Source of the DNA: Linepithema humile
Lineage: Eukaryota; Arthropoda; Insecta; Hymenoptera; Formicidae
NCBI RefSeq assembly: GCF_040581485.1
Contig: NC_090128.1
Span: forward strand, 14,632,001 to 14,696,000
Length of the DNA: 64,000 nt
Direction of reading: 5' to 3'
The position numbers were made by a program, and so were the translations under genes. The notes beneath the pieces were generated by a model. It was given only the letters and a program-made list of their open reading frames with translations, was not told where the DNA came from and searched no databases. Each line of letters opens with the position of its first letter. The first letter of the stretch is position 1. Shown here one piece after another: positions 54,757 to 64,000 of this stretch.

Positions 54757-56645
54757 CTATAATATTTTAAACAAGCTTCTCTGACTAGGTTCCATATAAT
54801 TTATTTTTAAATGCTTGAAGATATCTTTCTCATTTTTTAATTTAATTTTTTTATTGTCGAAACATAGTTCATACTTACTAAGTTTAAATCTATTCAATTT
54901 TGCTATTTTTCTAATCCACACGTTAAATTCTTTTGGTCCTGTAAAATATAATATACTCTCAAACTTTGAGGTGAAAGGCTTTATAATTATATCAATTTGC
55001 AAATACTTATTTTTGAAAACTTTTATAAATACAGTACTTTTTACAGCTCCGTCAATAACATATATTAAGTCGTATAATCTACTAAGACTCTTCAAAAATA
55101 AGGTTTTATCATCATTATTGTCAGAGATTATTAATATATCAATATCCGATATAAATTCATCATTTCTAGCATATGATCCTAAGAAATAATATTCGATATC
55201 TTTAATATTGTTATCTATTCTTTCTATAATATTTTTTACTTCTTTTCTACCAATATTTTTAACTATTTTATCGCTTATTTCTATTACTTTTTTCTGAGAA
55301 TTATTTAAGACCTTATTATTTCTTTTAATATACACTTTTAGATCATCAAAATTTTTAATTCCTAGACTTAGCAACTTTTAAGCAGTTACTGATCCTATCA
55401 TGGGTATTGATTTTAAACTCAAAATACTTTTATATCCAGCAGATGATTCTAGTTTACTTATAGAACCAAGAGTTTTGTTTTCAATTATTTCTATAATCTT
55501 CTTAATTGTCTTATCACCAAATCCTTTAAATTTTATCAAATCGTCATATATAACATTTGAAGCTTTTACTATTAGTTTTCCGTCACAATATTTTACATGA
55601 CACCAATTATAATCTTTAAAACTATATAATAAATTTATTATATTTTGACAATTGTTTTCTCTCTTGTCTCCTAAAGTATCATATATATCTTTAAAACGTT
55701 TAAACTCACTCAATATAATCTTGTAATATATATAATTGATTATTTTATCGAAATTGTAATACTTATAATTTAAACTATTATATACGTACAATTGTGAAAA
55801 CACATAATTTTCCTTTTCTGAATTTTTAACAACAACACCATCTTCTATTATTATAGGAATATTCATATAGTTTGAAATCGCTTTTATAATATTAAGATTT
55901 GTTTTTTTCTGTAATTTTAACTTCGATAATATCTCGTTTTCTGTAAGACTTTTATCATACAAGAACTGAAAATCTTTAAAAATATTATACTCTATACCGG
56001 CGTGAGAAATATTCTTTGAAAAAATTTCATATTTAGAATCATTAACATGGAAGAGAACTATTTTATCCAATCCTATGAGTTTTTCGAACTTATAAAAATA
56101 ATTAATAATTCCTTCTACACTGCTGATTGAATATCCTGTAATAAACATGTTTCGTCATCTTTTATATACTTATAATAATCTAATCCATCTGACACTGTTA
56201 TTTCTAGATATTTACATAAAACTGGAAGTATTTTGATTCCTAAACCATGAATACCTATAGTTTTTGAGTTTATTTTAAATTTAGTAGACGAAAAGGTTTT
56301 CTCTATAATATATTTTGGTCTACAACAATTTTCTATTATTTTCCCTTTACACTTTACATCTCCAAATACTTTTAATACAGAAAAATTTACAACAGTTATT
56401 AAATCGTCACTTATATTTACATATATTTTTTTAGAATCTATATTTGATGATAATACGTGATCTAGTGAATTATCAACAATTTCAGAGTATATCTTTACTA
56501 ACGCTCCGTTGAAATTAAAACTTTTAAAATTTTCTCCTTCAAAGTCGTAATATATTTCTGTTTTATTACTTATATCTCCTGCATACATAGATATATTTCT
56601 CTCTATATGTTCTTTAAATGACAATACTTCAATAGATGCGTTCAT
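54757..56645 (-). pseudogene. GHKL-ATPase-like plus X-family (beta-type) DNA polymerase gene, broken twice
   Basis: Three open segments follow one another with no gap. The first (56115-56645) looks like a type-II topoisomerase/Hsp90-type ATPase: IYSEIVDNSLDH (Glu55, Asn59), then GIHGLGIK. The frame shifts near 56130. The second (55378-56148) ends in helix-hairpin-helix sequence typical of polymerase beta (FKGFGDKTIKKI, IPMIGSV). An in-frame TAA at 55378-55380 falls inside that motif. The third (54757-55374) has the palm: GSYARNDEFISDIDILI with two catalytic Asp, a third Asp in LQIDIII, and WIRKIAKLNRFKLS. The sum, about 637 codons, suits an entomopoxvirus beta-type polymerase. Whether the ATPase-like part belongs to the same protein is inference. 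Confidence 0.75.
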
Positions 56646-56690
56646 GTTGATTTTTAATGTAATATTCGTATTTTTTCAATATATATTTTC

Positions 56691-57080
56691 TTATAATTTA
56701 CTACTTTTTGTTGTTTTTTTCATATCTTTTGGAAGATCTGATAATTTAATAAATTTACTCTTACATTTTCCGCATTCTACGCACATTGCTTTAAGTGAAT
56801 ACTTAGAAGCTCCTGTATCTGTAAAACTTTGATAATACTTGACAGGTTGTTTGTTCATTGTTTCTTTCTTACATGATAAACACATAATTTTTTCACTATA
56901 ATTCTTTGAACCTATTTCCTTTGTTTTTGCCTTTGTAGTTTTCAATTTTTTACCTGCCTTTTCATTTTCTTTTGCCAATTGTTTATCAAATTTAACACAA
57001 AATTGTATCAAACTTTTCATACATTTACCTGGAGTCTCAATATAAATTTTCTTAGGATCTATTGATTGTATAGATTCCAT
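56691..57080 (-). CDS. Small zinc-ribbon protein (129 aa)
   Basis: A lysine-rich linker precedes a four-cysteine ribbon, CLSCKKE ... CVECGKCKS, with a YSLKAMC strand, as in virus zinc-ribbon proteins of the DUF5679 type. The start is in AATAAATGG (late-promoter type). A link with poxvirus late transcription factors such as A1 is possible but not supported by a clear motif. The frame is intact. Confidence 0.6.
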   Translation of the reverse strand: MESIQSIDPKKIYIETPGKCMKSLIQFCVKFDKQLAKENEKAGKKLKTTKAKTKEIGSKNYSEKIMCLSCKKETMNKQPVKYYQSFTDTGASKYSLKAMCVECGKCKSKFIKLSDLPKDMKKTTKSSKL

Positions 57081-57112
57081 TTATTATTGTATAAAATTCA
57101 ATATAAACATTT

Positions 57113-57409
57113 TCATATTTTATTAATATACTTTACTTCTAAATTTGATAAATTTTTTTCGTTTATCTTATCAGAATGATGATCATTATATATGTCTATA
57201 TAAAATTTTCTTAAACTATTAGCTCCTGAAAATGATTTGAATCCAATATTATTTTTCTTTTTCGATAAGTTTTCCCTACATACTCTACAAGGAATATAGA
57301 AATGTTCCAAATAATACATTAACTGATCAAAATCTTTATAATAATGATAAATTGTCGTGAATATAATAGCCCAAGCTCCTCTTCCCCAATATACTGGTGA
57401 TATATCCAT
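57113..57409 (-). CDS. E10-like thiol oxidase (Erv1/ALR family)
   Basis: 98 residues, close to vertebrate poxvirus E10. The family pattern is visible: W8-GRGAW13, an aromatic helix, and the redox pair C40-R-V-C43, then a helix ending IYNDHHSDK. These enzymes pass oxidising equivalents through A2.5- and G4-type partners to make disulfides in cytoplasmic virion proteins such as L1. The start is in TATAAATGG. The frame is intact. Its substrate family (L1-like) is present in the window. Confidence 0.88.
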   Translation of the reverse strand: MDISPVYWGRGAWAIIFTTIYHYYKDFDQLMYYLEHFYIPCRVCRENLSKKKNNIGFKSFSGANSLRKFYIDIYNDHHSDKINEKNLSNLEVKYINKI

Positions 57410-57450
57410 TTATATTATTAAATTATTGATAAAAAATAATTTATTAAATA

Positions 57451-59629
57451 ATGGATACAGATTTCTTTAGCTTATTTAACGTAGATAAAAATGAATATTC
57501 TATGTACAGAGAAATTATAGAAAACTTGAAATGTATACAATTTTTTTTATTTCCAAATTTAGAAACTATTCATCAAGTAGGTTATATTGATGAAGATTTT
57601 ATATTTAGAAATAAAGAGTATTTCAAATTATGTATAGTACCTGTATATAAACATTTTTGAAAATATTCTTACTTAAAAAAAGTGATAGTGTCTCAAAGAA
57701 ATTATATTTATCTAAATTATGAAATAACAGAAGGAACGTTCTTTAGTATTCCTCAGAATGATATCAATATAATATACCATAACATTCCAGATAATCAACT
57801 TTCGATTAGAATAGGAGATGATAGATATATATTTTCATACGAAGCATATTCTTACTTATCAATAAAAAGAAAAGTAGTATTCAATGATCTTACTTTTTAT
57901 CAAGTTTTTGGAACAGTTAAAGCTGCAATAAGATTTGGTTTTTTATCAACTGGAATAGAGAAAAAAGGTGATGTAACATTTAGACAAAAGTTAGTAAATC
58001 CTCTTGATTCCGATATTAAGTATTTCCAAAAAATAAGTCTTAAATCTTTGGAACCTATAAACCAGATTAGATTTTTTGATATATGGGTTAATAGAAAAGA
58101 TTGTGTAATTACCGGAAGTACAGGAGTTGGAAAAACGTCTCAAGTTCCAAAAGTATTTTTTTGGTACAATTTTTTATTCGGAGGTTACGATTTTAATCTA
58201 TCAAGTGTCGATCTTGATAATTTTAACAAAAAAGACAAAACTATGATAATATTTCCCAGAAAGGCTTTAATTGTGTCAAATAGAGAAAATTTCTTAAGAA
58301 GTTTAGGTTATAGAACCGAGAGTAACATAATAATAGAAAATAGTCCTGTCACTATGAACTTTAAGAATGTTTCAAACACTATATATTATAATAAAAACCC
58401 TCAAAGCGTCGAATTAAATTTCTGTATCAATAAAATAGCTGCGTCAATTAAATTGAATGACGATAGATTGGCATCAGTGTTCGTTGACGAGATACACGAA
58501 CACGAAACTTTTTCTGATATATGTATAACAATCCTCAGGAATCAAAGAAAAAGATATAATAATATAATACTTATGAGTGCTACTATAGACGAAGATAAAA
58601 ACAGAATATATAAATATTTTAATAAAAATATTGAATTTATTCATATAGAGGGAGATAAATTACATCCTGTAAAAGAGATAATAATAGGAGATAGATATGT
58701 GATCGAGGATGTAATAACTAAACATAGACCCGATAAAGGAAAAGCTGGAATATTTTTCTTTTCTAGGATATCTGATATTTCAAGTGCGTTTAAACATTTA
58801 TCATCTGTATTTGAAAATGATAAAAATTTGGTATTTATACCTATTCATAGTAAAGTGTACCCATCTGCATCTGATATAATTAAGAAAATAGAATCAAGTC
58901 ATAATAAAAGCGTTATAGCATTATCAACTAATATATTGGAATCGTCGCTTACTTTGTGCAATGCTCAATATGTTTACGATACAGGAACATTTTTTTCTAA
59001 AAGATTTTTTGGAGGAGAAGTTGATAATATCACTTATGGAATGGCTGAACAGAGAAAAGGTAGAGTTGGTAGAAAACTTCCGGGTAATTACATAGTATTA
59101 TATGATAAAAATAAATTAAAAAAAGATTTAAAAAAAATTAACTATGAATTTTTATATCCGTATGTAATATTTCTTAAAATGTATAAAATAAAATTTGATG
59201 ATATATTTATAATTCCAGACGATGCTACAAGATTCGAAAGGACTATTGAGTATTTAAGGCAAAATGATATATTTGTAGACAACAGAAAATTTATGAAGCA
59301 TATATATAGAATATATAACACATATCCTTGTGATATGATAGAGTATATATCTATTTATCTAAAAAATAGTATTAACAAAATGCTAGAAAATTTTGAAAAT
59401 ATAGATAGTAATGAAAAAAAAAATAGAATATGTTATGAGTAATAATGTATTATATAAAAATCTTACAAGTATTAATTTTGTATGTAAATTAAAAAAAATT
59501 AAACAACCAAATAAAAATGATAAATTGATTAGCATATTAGTTGAAGTTTTAAATCAATTAGTAGATGGATGTGATATTATTTATGGGCAAACCATGACTT
59601 CTAAAACGTATATAAAAATTATTATATGA
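57451..59629 (+). pseudogene. NPH-II-type RNA helicase (I8-like), with stop and frameshift
   Basis: DExH-box (superfamily 2) helicase that in poxviruses acts in early transcription within the core. Motif I, GSTGVGKT, is at about 58114; motif II, DEIH, at about 58487; motif III, SAT, at about 58577; and motif VI, QRKGRVGR, at about 59049. Motif V is in STNILESSLT. An in-frame TGA at 57658-57660 separates the first 69 codons from the rest. Near 59415 a run of ten A shifts the frame, and the last 60 or so residues follow in the other frame to TGA 59627-59629. The total of about 725 codons suits the family. The helicase core itself is open. Confidence 0.92.
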
Positions 59630-59662
59630 TATCTCCGAATATTTTTCTTCCACTAATATCTC

Positions 59663-60595
59663 TCAAATAAAAAAAATACTACTAAAATCTAAATTTTTAG
59701 ATTTGTAAGAAACTATATAAAGCACGTCTATATCTCCGTACGACGATATATATCTGTCTAATTCATATACGCATCTATCTGGATCAGTAGTTAAATTAAA
59801 GAACATTGCATAATCATCTGATTCGTATATGTTCATTGAATATATCAATCCTTTATCTTTTAAGTAGTTCAACATATATCCATATAATATTTTGTTTTCT
59901 GTCCATGTCAATGTTATAAGAAAATTATATTCTGTTTTTATACTATATATCTTACTGTTCAAGATAAGCTCACGTTTACTCTCTTCGTTTTGAATTTTCT
60001 TTATAATATATCTTAATTCATTTTCTCTTTTGAATAACTTTACTATACTATTGATATCTGGACATTCCCTGTCGAACAAATAAAATTGAAACAGAGCTTC
60101 GTAAAAATAAGGACAAAAATCTCTATACAAGTATTCGTTATTAATATTTTCTCCTTTGATTCTTTTTAGTATATATTTTATTTCGTACTTATCTCCTATT
60201 ATCTTTACATTATTACTTATTTTTATATTATAAACCGAATTGTGAACATAAAACAATATTAAGTAGCAATAGTTGTTTAAAGTCTTGTTGAAATCCAATT
60301 CGTAATTTTCAACATTTTTAATTATTTGTGGAAATTCTACGTAATTTTTTGTTTTTTTTTTTTCCTTATTATTAAATTTTTTTTCTTTTTATATTAATCT
60401 TTTCTTCTTTTTTGTAATCTATATCTAATAAAACTTCTGTGACGAAAACCTTGTCGTTATTCAAGTCAATCATATTTACTAATATATTGTCAGGAGGAGT
60501 ATTAATTATTATATTATGTGTCTCGTTCTCGATGATATTATTGTAGTCATGCTTGTCATACCTAGTACCACAACGTTTAGCGCTTATAATTTTTT
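59663..60595 (-). pseudogene. Unknown viral gene, cut by the DIRS element and frameshifted
   Basis: A 211-residue segment (59663-60298) is open and extends upstream in the same frame to about 60390. There, at runs of A, the reading continues in a second frame (DKHDYNNIIENETHNIII...) up to about 60595. At that point the DNA changes to the retrotransposon. The gene therefore lost its 5' end. I recognise no motif. Confidence 0.55.
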
Positions 60596-60716
60596 AAACT
60601 TGGCGCCTTTCCGCCATTTGGTGTCCCCCTATCCTCATATTGTTTCGTTGTGCCGAGGCATCAAGACGTGTTAGCGATCAAAATTAAGAAGATAACGTTC
60701 TTCCAGATATAATAGG

Positions 60717-60836
60717 ATGTCAGAACGCAAAGTTAAAAAGCGAGCGAGATCCCGATCACGGGAAGATCGTCATTCTAAAAGAAAATTCGATCAACTACAA
60801 CAAAAGAAAAAGAGAATTCGTGCAATACTAATATAA
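60717..60836 (+). CDS. Short basic Arg/Ser/Lys-rich frame of the DIRS element (39 aa)
   Basis: The peptide (MSERKVKKRARSRSRED...) has an RS-like, highly basic composition. It lies upstream of a GT donor-like GGGTAAGTAA at 60838, and an AG acceptor-like site exists at about 61190 before the main frame. It could be the beginning of a spliced gag, but its stop precedes the donor. Confidence 0.3.
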   Translation: MSERKVKKRARSRSREDRHSKRKFDQLQQKKKRIRAILI

Positions 60837-60949
60837 TGGGTAAGTAAAAACATAAAGTCGCGAAAAAATCTCATCTTTCCACACGAAAGTTGAGAGGTTA
60901 AACCCACACGGTTTTACCATAGTCCATACGACTTACATAAGACGTCAAT

Positions 60950-61157
60950 GTGATAAAGTTCAACAAGAACGTTAGTATCACAAATTGCACAATAAGTGCC
61001 ATGTGTCTTTACATAGAGAATCGTTGTGATAAAGTTTCAATAAGAACGTTAGTATCACAGATTGCACAATAAGTGCCATGCGTCTGTATATAGAGATTCG
61101 TTGTGATAAAGTTTCAATAAGAACGTTAAGATCACAAATTGCACAATAAGTGCCCTA
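60950..61157. repeat. Tandem repeat, about 77-bp unit, 2.7 copies
   Basis: GTGATAAAGTTTCAATAAGA starts at 61026 and 61103, with a near copy at 60950. Each unit contains TTGCACAATAAGTGCC. It lies in the leader of the DIRS element. Confidence 0.88.
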
Positions 61158-61193
61158 TTAAAAAATCTTTCTTTCCTTTCTTTTTGTTAGAAA

Positions 61194-63878
61194 ACGAGGA
61201 GAATAAAGAAAATAATCCGAACGTGGAGGAAATCGCAGATGTCGCAATCGGAAAGGAAGAGATAACGGAAATGGTTTCTGAACAAGAAAAAGACAGCGCC
61301 TTAAAAGTATTGGGAATGGATCCCAAGGATTCCAAATTCAAGCAGGTTAAATACCATCCAGAATTAAAAAATACATGGCTAAAATGGAAGAATGAAGGCC
61401 TTCCAGAGAAAAATAAGAAGGAGATTTTGGAATCTTACAATAGAAAAGGCGACTTATATATGGAAGCTCCTCAGTTAAATTTGGAAATAATTCCATTGCT
61501 CACAGAGGTTGCAAAAAAGAGGGACCAACATTTTACAGATACCCAAAATTGTGTTGGTACAGCCATAGCCGCCTTAGGTGCTGCAGTCTCCATGTTATTA
61601 GATCCTCCAGAAGAAGGATTAGATGAAGACATATTTACCGACTATATAAGCCATGCTGGACAGATCTTAACAGATGTCTTTCATCAACAATCAATAGCGA
61701 GAAAGTCATTCATTACACCACAATTAAACAAGAGTATTAAGCCAGTGGTGGATACAATGTTCTCAGATGATTGGCTTTATGGAGATAATCTCAAGGAAAA
61801 AACACACATTCAGGTTTCGCGAACAGGGAAACTCGAAATACCCACCTGCGGGATACCGGCAGGTGGGTATTTCGAGTCAACAACCAAGGCGTCGACAAAT
61901 GAGATTCAAGACAAAACCATTCAAAACCTTTCAGGGTTCGTCCAAAACAACTCAAGCACCAAACCAATCATTGACGAAGAAATAATTCCGGTAAATAAAT
62001 CAGCAGGGCGTCTTAGTTTTTTCATAGAAAGATGGAAAAGTATTACCTCAGACAGGTATATTCTAAACTGTTTAAAGGGTTATAGAATTCCATTTATAGA
62101 AACACCGATTCAGAAATCGGTCCCTAAAGAAAAGACCTTTTCTGCTAAAGAATCGGAAAAAATACAATTAAAAATTAACAAACTCCTTAAAAAAGGCGCG
62201 ATTGAGAAATGTAAAGATTGTGAGGGACAGTTTCTTTCTTTCTACTTCTTGGTTCCAAAACCTGATGGTACGAATCGTTTCATTTTTAATCTTAAAAAAT
62301 TAAACTACTTTATTAACCCCCCACACTTTAAATTAGAGGATATTCGATCAGCAATGAGTTTAATATCACAAGGAAGTTTTATGGGCTCTTTAGATCTTAA
62401 AGATGCATATTTTCTGGTTCCCATCTACGAGGGTCACAGAAAATTTCTTCGTTTTAAATTCAAGGGAAAAACTTTCCAGTTTTTGTGTTTACCCTTTGGA
62501 TTATGCACTAGCCCGTACGTTTTTACTAAAATTATGAAACCTGTTGTCAGTAAATTGAGACTACAAGGAATAGTGTTGGTATTATACTTAGATAATTTTT
62601 TATTTATTCACAAATCAAAAATTATATGTGAAGAAAATATAAAGAAAGCAATAGATATTCTGAAATACTTAGGATTTATTATAAACTATCAAAAAAAAAA
62701 GTTTTTTAGTGTCTAATCAAAAATGTAAATATTTAGGATTTATTATTGACTCAGTCAAATTTTCTTTAAATTTGACAGATAGAAAAAAGAATCAGATAAT
62801 AGAACTGATAAATGAATTTAAAAGCGGAAAAGCATATAAAATTAGAAAATTCGCTAAACTTTTAGGAGTTTTAACATCAACTTGCCCAGCTGTAGCTTAC
62901 GGATTTATTCATTGCAAAAGATTAGAAAGACAAAAATTCCTAGCCTTAAAATTCAATGGCGGAAATTATGAAGGAAACATCTGGATAAATGAAGCTATGT
63001 TAGAAGAGTTACAATGGTGGAAATTAAATGCGATTATTGGAACAAACCCAATCAGAACTCAAGCTTATATGATCGAAATATTTTCTGATTCTTCCTTATC
63101 AGGTTGGGGTTGCTACTGTAATGGTTCAGAGGCCTTTGGTTTTTGGAACAAACAAGAGAAGAAAAATCATATTAATTACCTTGAATTATTAGCGGCCTTT
63201 TTTGCGGTGAAATGTTTTGCGTCACAGTTATCACAATGTGAGGTGTTACTAAGACTAGATAACACTACCGCTATTGCTTACATTAATAGAGCTGGTGGTG
63301 TACAGTATCCACATCTTAGTGAGCTTTCGAGAAAAATTTGGAAATGGTGCGAAGAAAGGAAAATATGGTTAAAAGCATCATATATTCCTTCGGCGGAAAA
63401 TATAGAAGCTGACAGAGCGTCACGAAATATTAATATAGATTCTGAATGGGAACTTTCTCAGAAAGTTTTCAAACAAATAGAGAAAAAATTCGGTCCTTTT
63501 TCAATAGATTTATTTGCATCTAGATTAAATACTAAATGTAAAAAATTTTATTCTAGATTCCCGGATCCAGAAGCGCAATCAATTGACGCCTTTACTGTAT
63601 CATGGGAAAAAGAGGAAAATTTTTATGCCTTTCCTCCCTTCGCACTCATTCTGAAAACATTAAGAAAAATAATTAATGATAAAGCTATAGGCACTATTGT
63701 AGTACCGTTATGGCCCACTCAACCGTGGTACCCCCTTTTTTCATCACTCCTCATTGAGCGCACTATCATATTCAAACCTAATAGTACGCTATTATTATCT
63801 CCTTACAGAGACAGGAGCCATCCATTAGGGTCCCACCTTTCATTAATGGCAGGCAGGTTATCAGGTCAGCATTCTTAA
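61194..63878 (+). pseudogene. DIRS gag / reverse transcriptase / RNase H polyprotein (frameshift, altered RT motif)
   Basis: The N-terminal third is gag-like, with no clear motif. The reverse transcriptase covers about 62150-62660, with SLDLKDAYFLVPI and LPFGLCTSP. The catalytic box reads YLDN, where YLDD or YVDD is expected. A run of eleven A at about 62690 shifts the frame; the rest is open at 62709-63878. RNase H follows: SDSSLSGWG, YLELLAA, RLDNTTAIAYIN, and EADRASR give the D-E-D-D set. The final part, with FGPFSIDLFASR and PLWPTQPWYP, is the methyltransferase-like region of DIRS elements. The Asp-to-Asn change and the shift both argue that this copy is inactive. Confidence 0.9.
61831..61877. 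repeat. Perfect 19-bp hairpin with 9-nt loop in the DIRS coding region
   Basis: ACTCGAAATACCCACCTGC at 61831-61849 is the exact complement of 61859-61877, with loop GGGATACCG. The frame stays open across it. Confidence 0.95.
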
Positions 63879-64000
63879 GAAAAGGATTAACAGAAGATGC
63901 GATAGATGTAATGATCGATTCTATCACAAAAACAACGCTGAGACAATACGAATGTAGCTTAAAACGCTGGTGGGAATTCGCACATTTAGAAAAAATAGAC
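63827..64000 (+). CDS. DIRS tyrosine recombinase, N-terminal part (runs off the window)
   Basis: The 58 codons overlap the end of the polyprotein in another frame. They contain RSAFLRKGLTEDAIDVMI and LRQYECSLKRWWEFA, the core-binding (SAM-like) domain of tyrosine recombinases. The catalytic domain lies beyond 64000. The enzyme would integrate the circular DNA of the element. Confidence 0.75.

Larger units (their letters stand above)
60596..64000 (+). mobile_element. DIRS-type tyrosine-recombinase retrotransposon, 3' end outside the window
   Basis: The order is gag-like region, reverse transcriptase, RNase H, a methyltransferase-like region and then the start of a tyrosine recombinase. This is diagnostic of DIRS-like elements, which integrate with a recombinase and leave no target duplication. 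The left boundary near 60596 is judged from the change of composition. The element is host nuclear DNA. Confidence 0.88.

Overview
The window looks like nuclear DNA of an insect, probably hymenopteran, that carries a decayed copy of an entomopoxvirus-like genome. Three kinds of DNA alternate. (1) Very AT-rich, intron-less viral blocks at about 1-2787, 15145-25852 and 48719-60595. They encode poxvirus hallmarks: topoisomerase IB followed by an H7-like gene, an L1-like myristoylated membrane protein, an E10-like thiol oxidase, an NPH-II (I8-like) helicase, an X-family DNA polymerase, large ribonucleotide reductase subunit and dUTPase. Several start codons sit in the late-promoter motif TAAATG. 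(2) A stretch of insect mitochondrial DNA at about 2788-15144, from 12S rRNA to ATP6 in near-ancestral insect order. (3) Host nuclear DNA and transposons, including intron-containing metalloprotease genes.

Layout. The window opens with one arm of a 525-bp inverted repeat, a broken F-box-like repeat gene and a collagen-like gene. The mitochondrial block sits inside the collagen-like gene between two copies of a 20/21-bp sequence, and a 1288-bp mariner sits inside the mitochondrial ND5. After the block come the collagen tail, a truncated KilA-N gene and the second inverted-repeat arm. Next is a cluster for secreted gamma-glutamyl metabolism (two broken gamma-glutamyltranspeptidases and one intact class-I glutamine-amidotransferase-like protein), then dUTPase and a large ribonucleotide reductase gene split by a hAT-type MITE. 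A second F-box-like repeat gene is split exactly at a TA dinucleotide by 22.9 kb of foreign DNA (25853-48718). That insert is bounded by two copies of one MITE; the left copy contains a P-type transposon with an apparently intact three-exon transposase. Between the two MITEs lie two ADAMTS-like metalloprotease genes, a fragment of a third copy, and host non-coding DNA. The viral block then resumes with a third repeat gene and the conserved poxvirus genes. It ends where a DIRS-type tyrosine-recombinase retrotransposon interrupts an unknown viral gene and runs off the window.

Most large viral genes carry frameshifts or in-frame stops, many in homopolymers, while small ones (dUTPase, E10-like, topoisomerase, H7-like) are open. 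Host transposons lie inside viral genes with clean target-site duplications. This points to an endogenous viral element rather than a replicating virus. The mitochondrial block also has stop codons and altered tRNA anticodons, so it is not a working mitochondrial genome. The exact duplications at most junctions argue against random misassembly, but all joins need molecular confirmation.
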